A DNA stretch of 64,000 nucleotides from Tenacibaculum sp. SZ-18 (GCF_002813915.1 NZ_CP019335.1:3393777-3457776); one strand, 5' to 3'. Positions 44,419 through 53,640 are shown, counted from the first letter of the stretch. Numbers and translations are program-made. Notes: generated by a model from the letters alone, not told the origin.

Positions 44419-45873
44419 TTGCTTAAACTAAACAATATTTCCTTAAGGATACGGATATTTATTTCCATGATATTATTGGTACTATTAGCATCAATATTAA
44501 TTGCTAGTGTTACTATATACCAATATCATGAACAAACAAAAGACTATAATGAGCTTCGTTTTAAAAGAAAAGAAAATGCTACTCGCCATAATATTGATAT
44601 TGAATTAAAACGAAAAACAACTTACCCAGTCACAACAGAAAACATAGCAAAAATTTTTCAGGATAGAATTTACGAGATTGCAGATGTTCATAAGCTTACA
44701 ATTTCTGTTTTTGATATGAACGGTAATCCGTTAAAGTCATCAATTCCTTACGATTTCGAAAAGGTAAAAGAACTTCCACTCTCCGTAGATATTATTAATG
44801 AACTGGCTAACAAATCGAATCATAGAGTTTTTAAAGAACTAGTTATTGAAAAGTTATTAGTGTCATATACCTACTTACACGACTTAAGACATAAAAGAAT
44901 TGGTATAATTGAATTAAAAATGGTTCAAAATAATGAAGAACAAAAGAAAGAACTTCGTGAATTTATGAGTCGTCTTTTGTTGGTGTACGTTCTTATGTTT
45001 ATTGCAGCGATTGCTCTAGCTTACTTTTTATCGAGCTATATTACAAGATCAATTCAAACTATTTCTAATAAAATAAAAGAAACTGGTTTAAACAAACAAA
45101 ACGAAAAAATCACTTTAAATGCTGCTAGTTCTGAGATTAATTCACTAGTAGAATCATATAATAATATGATTGATCAGTTGGAAGATAGTGCCGTAAAACT
45201 AGCACAAAGTGAACGTGAACAAGCATGGCGCGAAATGGCAAAGCAGGTAGCGCATGAGATTAAAAACCCATTAACTCCAATGCGTTTAACAGTTCAAAGT
45301 TTCCAGCGAAAATTTAATCCAACTGACACCAACATAAAAGAAAAAGTAGCAGAGTATAGTGAAACTTTGATTCAACAAATTGATGTAATGAGCTCAATTG
45401 CTTCTGCATTTTCAGACTTTGCCAAAATGCCAACACAACGTAAAGAAAATATTGAAGTCGTAGATGTTGTGAAACATGCATTGGATATTTTTAACGAAGA
45501 ATATATATATTATATTCCAGAAGAATCTCAAATCTACGCATTTTTAGATAAGACACAACTAATTAGAATTATAACTAACCTTGTGAAAAATGCAATTCAA
45601 TCCATGAAAGAAAGTGAGACAAACCCTAAAATTGAGGTAAAAGTTTTCTCTCAAGAAGAAAATGTTCTTATCACCGTTTCAGATAACGGAAAAGGAATTA
45701 TTGACGAAAATAAGAAGTTAATTTTTGAACCAAAATTCACCACAAAAACAAGTGGAATGGGACTTGGATTACCTATGATTAAAAATATCATTGAAGCATA
45801 TAATGGAACTATAACTTTTTCCTCAACTTATGGTATAGGAACAGTATTTACTGTAACTTTACCAAAAACTTAA
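44419..45873 (+). CDS. Sensor histidine kinase, NtrY-like
   Basis: The 484-residue protein has a helix at about 10-28, a periplasmic part of about 150 residues, a second helix at 191-210, a HAMP-like region and then the kinase core: H-box VAHEIKNPLTPMRLTVQSFQ with His279 as phospho-acceptor, N-box NLVKNAIQSM, G1 SDNGKGI and G2 GMGLGLPM. The H-box wording is that of NtrY kinases. The start is TTG. No response regulator is next to it; instead an enoyl-CoA hydratase gene follows after 3 nt, so partner and signal are unknown. Confidence 0.88.
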   Translation: MLKLNNISLRIRIFISMILLVLLASILIASVTIYQYHEQTKDYNELRFKRKENATRHNIDIELKRKTTYPVTTENIAKIFQDRIYEIADVHKLTISVFDMNGNPLKSSIPYDFEKVKELPLSVDIINELANKSNHRVFKELVIEKLLVSYTYLHDLRHKRIGIIELKMVQNNEEQKKELREFMSRLLLVYVLMFIAAIALAYFLSSYITRSIQTISNKIKETGLNKQNEKITLNAASSEINSLVESYNNMIDQLEDSAVKLAQSEREQAWREMAKQVAHEIKNPLTPMRLTVQSFQRKFNPTDTNIKEKVAEYSETLIQQIDVMSSIASAFSDFAKMPTQRKENIEVVDVVKHALDIFNEEYIYYIPEESQIYAFLDKTQLIRIITNLVKNAIQSMKESETNPKIEVKVFSQEENVLITVSDNGKGIIDENKKLIFEPKFTTKTSGMGLGLPMIKNIIEAYNGTITFSSTYGIGTVFTVTLPKT

Positions 45874-45876
45874 CTT

Positions 45877-46659
45877 ATGAACTTTGAAAACATACTTGTT
45901 GTATTAGAAGATAATCTAGCAAAGGTTACTATTAACAGACCTAAAAAGCTAAATGCCTTAAATAAAAGTACCATTGAAGAATTACACAAAGCCTTTAAAA
46001 GTCTTGAAGAGAATGAGGATGTTAAAGTTATTTTATTAACCGGAAGTGGAGAAAAAGCTTTTGTTGCTGGTGCAGATATTTCTGAATTTGCTCATTTTTC
46101 AATAAATGAAGGAGGAAAGTTAGCCGCTAAAGGACAAGAATTATTATTCGATTTCATTGAAAACCTTTCTACTCCAGTTATCGCAATGGTGAACGGATTT
46201 GCCCTAGGTGGTGGGTTAGAGCTAGCAATGTCTTGCCACTTTAGAATTGCCTCAGATAATGCAAAAATGGGATTACCCGAAACTTCTTTAGGAGTAATTC
46301 CTGGTTACGGAGGAACTCAAAGATTACCTCAATTAATCGGTAAGGGAAAAGCCATGGAATTAATCATGACTGCTGGAATGATTTCTGCCGAGGAAGCTAA
46401 AAACTACAGATTAGTAAACTATGTAGTTCCACAAAATGAATTAGGTGAATTAGGTCAACAATTAGCGAGGAAAATAATCAAAAATTCATCCGTCGCTATT
46501 GGTAAAGCTATAAAAGCTGTAAATGATGGTTTTAAAGACGGAACAAACGGTTTTGAATCTGAAATTGAACAATTCGGTGCTTGTTTCGGAACAGAGGATT
46601 TTAAAGAAGGTACAACTGCTTTCTTGGAAAAGAGAAAAGCAAATTTTCCTAATAAATAA
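45877..46659 (+). CDS. Enoyl-CoA hydratase/isomerase family protein
   Basis: The 260-residue crotonase-fold protein has the oxyanion segments AGADISEFA and FALGGGLELAMSCHFRIAS, and both catalytic Glu: one in GGGLELAM and one in LPETSLGVIPGYGGTQRLP. It would hydrate 2-enoyl-CoA to 3-hydroxyacyl-CoA in beta-oxidation or a related route. It begins 3 nt after the histidine kinase stop and is followed by a terminator at 46664, so both form a two-gene unit. Substrate chain length is not readable. Confidence 0.9.
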   Translation: MNFENILVVLEDNLAKVTINRPKKLNALNKSTIEELHKAFKSLEENEDVKVILLTGSGEKAFVAGADISEFAHFSINEGGKLAAKGQELLFDFIENLSTPVIAMVNGFALGGGLELAMSCHFRIASDNAKMGLPETSLGVIPGYGGTQRLPQLIGKGKAMELIMTAGMISAEEAKNYRLVNYVVPQNELGELGQQLARKIIKNSSVAIGKAIKAVNDGFKDGTNGFESEIEQFGACFGTEDFKEGTTAFLEKRKANFPNK

Positions 46660-46663
46660 AAAA

Positions 46664-46683
46664 AGACTCACAGTTGTGAGTCT
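46664..46683 (+). terminator. Intrinsic terminator after the histidine kinase-crotonase unit
   Basis: AGACTCAC / GTGAGTCT stem with a 4-nt loop, A-run before and six T after; starts 4 bp past the crotonase stop. Confidence 0.85.
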
Positions 46684-46815
46684 TTTTTGTTATTTCCTTA
46701 TTTATTCTCCTTAATTATTGTCTTTCCCACTTAAAATTTCATAAAAAAACATCAAGAATGTACAAATGGTCGTTTTTTTTGTATAAATTGCAAAAAATAT
46801 AGATTTCTTGTAATT

Positions 46816-47559
46816 ATGCTTAAGGCGATAATAGTTGACGATGAAGATAAAGCTATTAAAAGCTTGTCTTGGGAGCTTTCTAACTTTAATGATGAAGTAG
46901 AAATTGTGAATACCTTTTCAAATCCAGAAAAGGCATTAAACTTCATAGATGAATCAACTATAGATTGTTTGTTTCTTGATATTGAAATGCCAACTATGGA
47001 TGGTTTTCAATTTATAGAGAAACTACCTAGAAAAGATTTTGCCATTATCATTACAACGGCTTATAATGAATATGCCATTGAGGCCTTAAAAAAAGAAGCA
47101 ATTGACTATTTATTAAAGCCTGTTGATACCGACGACTTAGAAAAATGTTTAAAAAAGGTCACAAAATTCAATCATAGAATTTCACAAGTCGATACAGATG
47201 AAAAATTTGAAAAAATTCTTTTCAATTTTAATCAAAGACTTTCAGAGAAAAAAATAATCATAAACGCAGATGGAAAATTAATCTTCCTAAAACCAGAAGA
47301 AATTGTCTGTGTAGAATCTGATGGGAATTATAGTTCAATACACACCACAGACTCAAAAAAAATTGTTGTAACTAAAAAACTCAAAGAGGTTAATGGATTG
47401 TTACCTGAGGATATGTTTTTTAGAATTCACAATTCCTATATAATCAACTTAAATAAAGTTAAAGAGTATTATAAAACAGATGGATATGTTATCCTAGAAA
47501 TGAACCATAAGATTCCTGTTTCTAGACAGAAAAAAACAGAGTTCCTCGATAAATTTTAA
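46816..47559 (+). CDS. LytTR-family response regulator
   Basis: The 247-residue protein has a receiver domain (1-120) with VDDEDKA acidic residues, phospho-acceptor Asp55 in FLDIEMPTMDG and Lys in YLLKPVD, then a LytTR DNA-binding domain (about 145-245; CVESDGNYSSIHT, FFRIHNSYIINLNKV). It binds DNA as a dimer when phosphorylated. The kinase gene follows after 1 nt, so this is a complete two-component system. Confidence 0.93.
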   Translation: MLKAIIVDDEDKAIKSLSWELSNFNDEVEIVNTFSNPEKALNFIDESTIDCLFLDIEMPTMDGFQFIEKLPRKDFAIIITTAYNEYAIEALKKEAIDYLLKPVDTDDLEKCLKKVTKFNHRISQVDTDEKFEKILFNFNQRLSEKKIIINADGKLIFLKPEEIVCVESDGNYSSIHTTDSKKIVVTKKLKEVNGLLPEDMFFRIHNSYIINLNKVKEYYKTDGYVILEMNHKIPVSRQKKTEFLDKF

Positions 47560-47560
47560 A

Positions 47561-49501
47561 ATGACTAAACGTAGTATTTTACTTTTTCTTTTCCTTTCCC
47601 CCTTAATCATCTTTTGCCAAGATAACAGGAATGCTTTTTCATCATCTGACTTAATGGAAAAGATTTTTAAAGAGAAAAATAAAAATTACTTCGAGGTCGA
47701 TTCCATTCTTTCAACTTACAATAATAAAGAGTTTAGTGACAAAAACCGTAACTTAAGATTCTTAGAGTTAAGTTTAAAAAACGGTTATTTAATTGGTCAA
47801 ATTGCAATACGTAATAACATTGGGAGAATATTACGACGTGAAGCAAACTATGATCAATCTATTAAGTATCATAAAAAAGCTTTAGAATTAGCCCAAAAAA
47901 TAGGTCACCCAGAAGTTGAAGCTTTCACACTTAACTTATTAGGGTCTTGTTATCGTAGAGATGATGATGTACGCAATGCATTAAACTGTCATCAAACTGC
48001 GCTTACCATTTCCAAAAGAATAAAGGATAATACTTTAAACAATAAAAAGAATATTAGTATTTCCATTAATAGCATAGGAAATATTTACTTATCACTTCAG
48101 CAATATAATTTAGCTTTAAATGAATTTGAAAAGTCATTAGATATTTCAAAAGAACTGGACAATAAAATAGGAATAGCTATTAACTACGAAAATATAGGTT
48201 TTGCACAAGAAAATCTTCTATTGTTTGATGACGCTATCAAGAATTATGAAGAATCACTTAAAGTAAATGAAGAACTAAATTCTATTAGAGGAAAAATAAT
48301 TTGCTACAATAACTTAAGTAGTGTTTATAGAAAAAAAGGCAGTTTCAGTAAGGCGTTACAATTCATAGAAGACATCTATCCAATTGCGGCAGAATACAAT
48401 AGCAACTACTATTTAGCGAGAACTCTAAGTAATTACGGTGGCGCCTTATTAAAGAATAATAATCTTGATGAAGCGGAACTCAAACTAAAAGAAGCATTAA
48501 AAGTTGCAAAAAAATATAACATTAAAAAAAGTGAAATTATTAGCACAGGGTTTTTAGCCGACTTATACGAACAACAAGATAAATATGATTTAGCCCTTGA
48601 ATACTATAAAAAATCAGTTAAAGTAGAAAAAAACGCTATCGGTAAGAAAAACATTTCTTACGTTAATAACTTAATTTCTAAACACGACTTACAATCAAAG
48701 ATTAATGAGATTGCATATTTAGAAACACAATCTGAAATTGAATCTTTACAATTTTATCGAAACAGAAATATTTTAATTATCACATTAATTACCATCGCCT
48801 TATTAAGTATAGCTCTTTATTCTATTTATCGCCAGCGCTTATTAAACAATGACCGTAAAATATTACTTCTTGAGCAACAAGCATTACAGACACAAATGAA
48901 CCCTCATTTTATTTTTAATGCCTTAAACTCTATCAAACTTTACATAATCAACAACGAACAGAAGCAGGCTGTTTATTACCTGAATAAATTCTCTAAACTT
49001 ATACGTAATATTCTTGATGTTTCAAAAATTAAGGAGGTCAGTTTAAAAGAAGAATTAGCTACAATGGATTTGTATATGAGTATCGAAAATATTCGTTTCT
49101 CAAATGAGATCAACTATCAAGTTGATATTAACCCTGATATGAATACAGATACTATTAAAGTTCCACCTCTTATCCTTCAACCATTCATAGAAAATGCTTT
49201 ATGGCACGGACTTTCCTCTAAAAAAAGCGACAAACAAATAAAATTAACTGCTAATAAAGTTTCCGATACTGTTGTTGAAGTAAATATAATCGATAACGGA
49301 ATTGGTAGAAATGCAGCTGCAAAAATCAAGGAAGGAAAATCATTAAAACGTAAGTCCGTTGGTATTGATTTAACTAAAGAAAGATTAAAAACTTTTTCCG
49401 AAGATTATGACGATGAGTTTTCACTAACATATCACGATTTAACGAATGAAAATGGTTCTCCGGCGGGAACCAAAGTTTCTTTAAAGTTTCCTATTGCTTA
49501 A
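47561..49501 (+). CDS. TPR-containing sensor histidine kinase, LytS/YehU type
   Basis: The 646-residue protein has a signal peptide (ILLFLFLSPLIIFCQ), a periplasmic array of about seven tetratricopeptide repeats (about 80-370, e.g. YDQSIKYHKKALELA), a coiled segment, one membrane helix (about 400-420, NILIITLITIALLSIALYSIY), and a kinase domain with the His_kinase signature MNPHFIFNALNSIK (His449) and an ATPase part with ENALWHGL and NIIDNGIGR. It phosphorylates the LytTR regulator encoded just before it. The signal is unknown. Its stop overlaps dinB's stop by 4 bp. Confidence 0.92.
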   Translation: MTKRSILLFLFLSPLIIFCQDNRNAFSSSDLMEKIFKEKNKNYFEVDSILSTYNNKEFSDKNRNLRFLELSLKNGYLIGQIAIRNNIGRILRREANYDQSIKYHKKALELAQKIGHPEVEAFTLNLLGSCYRRDDDVRNALNCHQTALTISKRIKDNTLNNKKNISISINSIGNIYLSLQQYNLALNEFEKSLDISKELDNKIGIAINYENIGFAQENLLLFDDAIKNYEESLKVNEELNSIRGKIICYNNLSSVYRKKGSFSKALQFIEDIYPIAAEYNSNYYLARTLSNYGGALLKNNNLDEAELKLKEALKVAKKYNIKKSEIISTGFLADLYEQQDKYDLALEYYKKSVKVEKNAIGKKNISYVNNLISKHDLQSKINEIAYLETQSEIESLQFYRNRNILIITLITIALLSIALYSIYRQRLLNNDRKILLLEQQALQTQMNPHFIFNALNSIKLYIINNEQKQAVYYLNKFSKLIRNILDVSKIKEVSLKEELATMDLYMSIENIRFSNEINYQVDINPDMNTDTIKVPPLILQPFIENALWHGLSSKKSDKQIKLTANKVSDTVVEVNIIDNGIGRNAAAKIKEGKSLKRKSVGIDLTKERLKTFSEDYDDEFSLTYHDLTNENGSPAGTKVSLKFPIA

Positions 49502-50580
49502 AAATCGAAGCTTAACTGTATCCAAACTGGCTCTTTTTTCTCCGTATCTAAATTACTCAAAGAAATACCTAGTAGTCTCACAGAATTTTTTAATCGTTCT
49601 TGCATTAGTAAATCTTTAATTAACGGATAAAACTCTTCTTTTTTCTGCAAATAACTATCTACTGTTTTACTTCGAGTTTGTTGCGTAAAATCGCTATATT
49701 TAATCTTTAAAGTAACTGTTTTACCTTTAGTTTGAGTACGCGTCATTCTTCGTTCTAACTCTTCTGCAATAAACTCCAATTTCTTCAACATAAAAATCTC
49801 AGAAGATAAATTTTCATTGAATGTTCTTTCTGCTGCAATTGATTTTCGAACTCTATTTGGCTTTACCTCACTATTATGTATTCCTCGAACAATATGATAA
49901 TAATGTTTCCCCGACTTTCCGAATAAGGAAACCAAATCTTCCAAAGATCGTTTCTTTAAATCAGCACCAGTGAAAATACCATGATTGTGCATTTTAGAAG
50001 CAGTCACTTTTCCTACACCATAAAACTTCCCAACAGATAGCTCTTCTAAAAAAGAGAGAACTTCATTCGGTTTAATAGTTTTCTGACCGTTAGGTTTATT
50101 AATATCCGAAGCTACTTTCGCGATAAACTTATTAATTGAAATACCAGCTGAAGCTCTTAACTGAAGCTCCTGCCAAATTCTATCTCTAATTTCTTGTGCA
50201 ATTAAACTAGCAGATGGATTTCCGAACTTATTTTCGGTAACATCTAAATAAGCCTCATCAAGAGATAACGGTTCAACCAAATCAGTGTAATCATGAAATA
50301 TCTCACGAATCTTAGTTGAAATCTCTTTGTACCGATCAAATCTTGGTTTTACAAAAATGATATGAGGACATTTCCTTTTAGCCAAAACGCCGCTCATTGC
50401 AGAACGAACCCCAAATTTTCTTGCTTCATAACTTGCTGCTGATACTACTCCCCGAATTTCACTTCCACCAACAGCAACAGGTTTTCCTCTCAAATCAGGA
50501 TTATCCAATTGTTCAACAGACGCATAAAAAGCATCCATATCAATATGAATAATTTTACGAAAAGGAGGTTGTAAATCCAT
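49498..50580 (-). CDS. dinB: DNA polymerase IV (translesion)
   Basis: The 360-residue Y-family polymerase has the catalytic DMDAFYASVEQ and SLDEAYLDVT motifs with their acidic residues, the GISINKFIAKVASDINKP helix-hairpin region and a little-finger domain. It bypasses DNA lesions with low fidelity. The C-terminus EPVWIQLSFDF has a QLSFDF-type clamp-binding peptide that fits the consensus QLxLF. It converges with the TPR kinase gene and follows trhO after a terminator. Confidence 0.94.
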   Translation of the reverse strand: MDLQPPFRKIIHIDMDAFYASVEQLDNPDLRGKPVAVGGSEIRGVVSAASYEARKFGVRSAMSGVLAKRKCPHIIFVKPRFDRYKEISTKIREIFHDYTDLVEPLSLDEAYLDVTENKFGNPSASLIAQEIRDRIWQELQLRASAGISINKFIAKVASDINKPNGQKTIKPNEVLSFLEELSVGKFYGVGKVTASKMHNHGIFTGADLKKRSLEDLVSLFGKSGKHYYHIVRGIHNSEVKPNRVRKSIAAERTFNENLSSEIFMLKKLEFIAEELERRMTRTQTKGKTVTLKIKYSDFTQQTRSKTVDSYLQKKEEFYPLIKDLLMQERLKNSVRLLGISLSNLDTEKKEPVWIQLSFDF

Positions 50581-50597
50581 TCTATAAAATTATAAAA

Positions 50598-50615
50598 AGC
50601 GCTCGAATGAGCGCT
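50598..50615 (-). terminator. Intrinsic terminator after trhO
   Basis: AGCGCTC / GAGCGCT stem with a GAAT loop; on the minus strand TTTTATAA follows, 5 bp past the trhO stop and before dinB. Confidence 0.65.
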
Positions 50616-50620
50616 CTTAT

Positions 50621-51670
50621 TTATGCATTACATGTGTTCCCTTTTTGAAACTTTAACTTTTCAGATCGTCCTTTCTTGAAGATTTTATTACTTGCATGTT
50701 TACCTTTTCGCAAAGCTTTCTGCTCTTCATAAGGTAAATGAATTATTTCTTGACATTCTGCTGAACAAGTATTCTCCATTTTTTCAGCACATTCATCACA
50801 TTGAATAAATAATAAATGACAACCTTCATTTGCACAATTTGTATGCGTATCACAAGGTTTCCCGCACTGATGACAATTAGAAACTACATCATCAGAGATT
50901 CTTTCAGCTCTTCTATGATCAAATACAAAATTCTTTCCAATAAATTTATTTTCAATTCCTTCCTCCTTAACCTGACGTGTATATTCAATAATTCCTCCTT
51001 CAAGTTGGAATACATTTTTAAATCCTTTATGCTTGTAGTAAGCTGACGCTTTTTCACAACGGATCCCTCCAGTACAGTACATTAAAAGATTCTTATCTTC
51101 CTTATGTTCTTTTAAATCCTCTTCGATAATATCTAAAGAATCTCTAAATGTATCAACATCAGGTGTTACAGCTCCTTTAAAATGACCTATTTCGCTTTCA
51201 TAATGATTACGCATATCAACACAAACCGTATTTGGATTTGCTAGCATTTCATTGAACTCTTTAGCTGATAAGTGAACTCCTTTGTTTGTTACATCAAATG
51301 TATCATCATTTAAACCATCCGCAACGATTTTATTTCTCACTTTAATTTTAAGCTTAAGAAAAGACTTATTATTTTGCTCTACAGCGACATTCAAACGTAT
51401 ATCTTTAAGGAAAGAAATACTATCTAGTTGCTCTTTTAACGCTAAAAAATTATCAGCTGGAACAGAAATTTGAGCATTGATTCCTTCATAAGAAACATAG
51501 GTCCTTCCAAGAACATCAAGCGTGTTCCATTCAATAAATAATTTATCTCTAAAGATTTGTGGATTTTCTATCTTGTAGTATTGATAGAATGAAATAGTGA
51601 GACGATCTTTTCCCGCCTCATCAATTAATGTAGCGCGCTCTTCTGCGCTTAACTTGTTGTACAGTTGCAT
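50621..51670 (-). CDS. trhO: Rhodanese-family tRNA uridine(34) hydroxylase
   Basis: The 349-residue protein has an N-terminal acylphosphatase-like domain (about 20-95), a rhodanese domain with the active-site Cys in MYCTGGIRCEKASAYY and DMRNHYESEIGHF, and a C-terminal Cys-rich part (CHQCGKPCDTHTNC, then CDECAEKMENTC) that is typical of YceA/TrhO proteins. The family hydroxylates U34 of certain tRNAs using O2 or prephenate-derived chemistry. It is monocistronic with its own terminator. Confidence 0.93.
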   Translation of the reverse strand: MQLYNKLSAEERATLIDEAGKDRLTISFYQYYKIENPQIFRDKLFIEWNTLDVLGRTYVSYEGINAQISVPADNFLALKEQLDSISFLKDIRLNVAVEQNNKSFLKLKIKVRNKIVADGLNDDTFDVTNKGVHLSAKEFNEMLANPNTVCVDMRNHYESEIGHFKGAVTPDVDTFRDSLDIIEEDLKEHKEDKNLLMYCTGGIRCEKASAYYKHKGFKNVFQLEGGIIEYTRQVKEEGIENKFIGKNFVFDHRRAERISDDVVSNCHQCGKPCDTHTNCANEGCHLLFIQCDECAEKMENTCSAECQEIIHLPYEEQKALRKGKHASNKIFKKGRSEKLKFQKGNTCNA

Positions 51671-51864
51671 GCTATACCTTTTAAAGTTAATAATATAATG
51701 TAAGGTGCAAAGTTAAATTTTTAGTTTTTTAATTGCAAAACAACAATTTGTTAAAAATTAAACATTTTGTGAAATTTTCTATTTTAGAGATGGTTGCAAA
51801 ACTTTTTTTCTTGAAATTTGTAATTCAAAATTTAATATTAACAAGTAAACAAGAATATTTTGTA

Positions 51865-52875
51865 ATGAGAATAGCTGTAGTAGGAGCGACTGGAATGGTA
51901 GGTAAGGTAATGTTACAAGTATTAAAAGAGCGTAACTTTAAATATAGCGAACTGTACTTAGTAGCTTCTGAACGTTCGGTGGGTAAAAAAATTGATTTTG
52001 GCGGAAATACATATTCAGTAATTGGTTTACAAGATGCAGTTAATATAAAACCAGATATCGCTTTATTTTCAGCTGGAGGAAGTACTTCTTTAGAGTGGGC
52101 ACCGAAATTTGCTGCAGTTGGAACTACTGTAATTGATAATTCATCTGCTTGGAGAATGAACCCTGACAATAAGTTAATTGTACCAGAAATTAATGCTGAT
52201 AAATTAACTGAAAATGATAAAATTATTGCGAACCCAAACTGTTCCACTATTCAAATGGTTTTAGCACTAGCGCCTTTACATTCAAAATATAATATAAAGA
52301 GATTGGTTATCTCAACTTATCAATCAATTACAGGGACAGGGGTTAAAGCTGTAAAACAATTAGAGAATGAAGTAAATGGAGTTGATGGAGAAAAGGCATA
52401 CCCTCATCCTATTCATAAAAATGCTTTACCCCATTGCGATGTTTTTGAGGAAGCAGGATACACTAAAGAAGAGCTAAAATTAACTCGTGAAACCCACAAA
52501 ATACTTAATGACGCGAGTATTGGTATTACTGCAACTGCTGTAAGAATTCCTGTAGTTGGAGGGCATTCTGAATCTGTAAATATTGAGTTTGAAGATGATT
52601 TCGAATTATCAGAAGTAAGAACATTATTATCCGAAACCCCAGGTGTTGTGGTCCAGGACAATATTGAAAACAACGAATACCCAATGCCACTAAATGCTCA
52701 TGGTAAAGATGAAGTTTTTGTCGGTCGTATTCGTAGGGATTTATCTCAACCGAATTCATTAAATTTATGGATTGTATCAGATAACCTTAGAAAAGGAGCT
52801 GCGACCAATGCAATTCAAATTGCGGAACATTTAGTATCAAAGAATTTAATTAAAAGTCCTACCTTATCAAGGTAA
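51865..52875 (+). CDS. asd: Aspartate-semialdehyde dehydrogenase
   Basis: The 336-residue protein begins at the ATG at 51865 with MRIAVVGATGMVGKVMLQV, the NADP-binding fold; a frame extension to 51733 adds an unrelated 44 residues and is rejected. The active Cys is in NPNCSTIQM, the phosphate-binding SSAWRM and the GHSESVNIEF segment with its catalytic His are also there. It makes aspartate semialdehyde for lysine, threonine, methionine and cell-wall diaminopimelate. A terminator follows 20 bp past the stop. Confidence 0.95.
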   Translation: MRIAVVGATGMVGKVMLQVLKERNFKYSELYLVASERSVGKKIDFGGNTYSVIGLQDAVNIKPDIALFSAGGSTSLEWAPKFAAVGTTVIDNSSAWRMNPDNKLIVPEINADKLTENDKIIANPNCSTIQMVLALAPLHSKYNIKRLVISTYQSITGTGVKAVKQLENEVNGVDGEKAYPHPIHKNALPHCDVFEEAGYTKEELKLTRETHKILNDASIGITATAVRIPVVGGHSESVNIEFEDDFELSEVRTLLSETPGVVVQDNIENNEYPMPLNAHGKDEVFVGRIRRDLSQPNSLNLWIVSDNLRKGAATNAIQIAEHLVSKNLIKSPTLSR

Positions 52876-52895
52876 GGTATATTGTTTATAAATTG

Positions 52896-52921
52896 AAAAT
52901 CCCGCTATGAAGTGGGATTTT
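52896..52921 (+). terminator. Intrinsic terminator of asd
   Basis: AAAATCCCGCT / AGTGGGATTTT (one G-T pair) with an ATGA loop, then T-run. The T-run continues directly into the -7 motif of the next gene. Confidence 0.8.
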
Positions 52922-52922
52922 T

Positions 52923-52930
52923 TATTTTTG
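52923..52930 (+). promoter_or_regulatory. Putative -7 promoter element, 3 nt from the HD-hydrolase ATG
   Basis: TATTTTTG, then CGT and ATG at 52934. It is part of the terminator's T-rich tail, so end and start of two transcripts are joined. Confidence 0.45.
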
Positions 52931-52933
52931 CGT

Positions 52934-53590
52934 ATGAACACATCTCAAATTATCCAAAACACAATTGACTTCGTAAAACAAACATTGAGAAATGCAGAAG
53001 GAGGTCATGACTATTTTCATATAGAAAGAGTATACAAAAATTCTTTGACTATTGCTGAAAACGAGAAAAGAGCTGACTTACTAATTGTTTCTTTAGGAGC
53101 GTTACTTCATGATATTGCTGATAGCAAATTTCATAACGGCGATGAAACTGTAGGCCCTAAAGTTGCTAGTAAATTTTTAATGTCGCAAAATGTTGACTCT
53201 AAAACTATTGAACATGTGAAAAATATAATTGAAAATATTTCTTTTAAAGGAGGGAATTTCAAGCAAGAATTTAAATCAATTGAACTGGATATTGTACAAG
53301 ATGCTGACAGATTAGATGCTATTGGTGCCATTGGAATTGCTCGATGTTTCAATTATGGTGGGTTTAAAAATAGAGCTTTATACGACCCTGAAATAGAACC
53401 GAATTTAAATATGACTAAAGAGGAATATAAAAAGTCTGATGCACCAACAATCAATCACTTCTATGAAAAGTTACTTCTATTAAAAGATAAAATGAATACA
53501 GATACTGGGAGAAGGCTTGCAATTGAAAGACATAAGTTCATGGAGTTATTCTTAAATCAGTTTTTAAACGAATGGAATGCAAAAAATTAA
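52934..53590 (+). CDS. HD-domain phosphohydrolase
   Basis: 218 residues from the ATG at 52934 (the frame extends to 52907, which would lie inside the asd terminator). It shows the HD metal ligands: GGHDYFHIERVYKN (His), GALLHDIADSKF (His-Asp) and VQDADRLDAIGAIG (Asp). This class resembles YedJ-type HD hydrolases; some act on nucleotides. Substrate unknown. The gene is alone, followed by a hairpin region and then rpmA on the other strand. Confidence 0.85.
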   Translation: MNTSQIIQNTIDFVKQTLRNAEGGHDYFHIERVYKNSLTIAENEKRADLLIVSLGALLHDIADSKFHNGDETVGPKVASKFLMSQNVDSKTIEHVKNIIENISFKGGNFKQEFKSIELDIVQDADRLDAIGAIGIARCFNYGGFKNRALYDPEIEPNLNMTKEEYKKSDAPTINHFYEKLLLLKDKMNTDTGRRLAIERHKFMELFLNQFLNEWNAKN

Positions 53591-53640
53591 ACATTTTAAC
53601 ACAACACTTAACCTATGTTAAGTGAATGTCTCTAAAATGT
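53591..53640. other. Nested inverted repeat after the HD-hydrolase gene
   Basis: CACTTAAC / GTTAAGTG (53605-53624, 4-nt loop) lies inside ACATTTTA / TAAAATGT (53591-53598 and 53633-53640). It starts right after the stop codon and has no clean T-run, so it may protect the mRNA end or be a weak terminator. Confidence 0.45.

Noticed and set aside
51733..51864. 44-residue N-terminal extension of aspartate-semialdehyde dehydrogenase
   Set aside because: The conserved NADP-binding fold begins at the ATG at 51865 and the extra residues are not like the family.
51825..52247. 140-codon minus-strand frame inside asd
   Set aside because: Antisense shadow of asd; no family resemblance.
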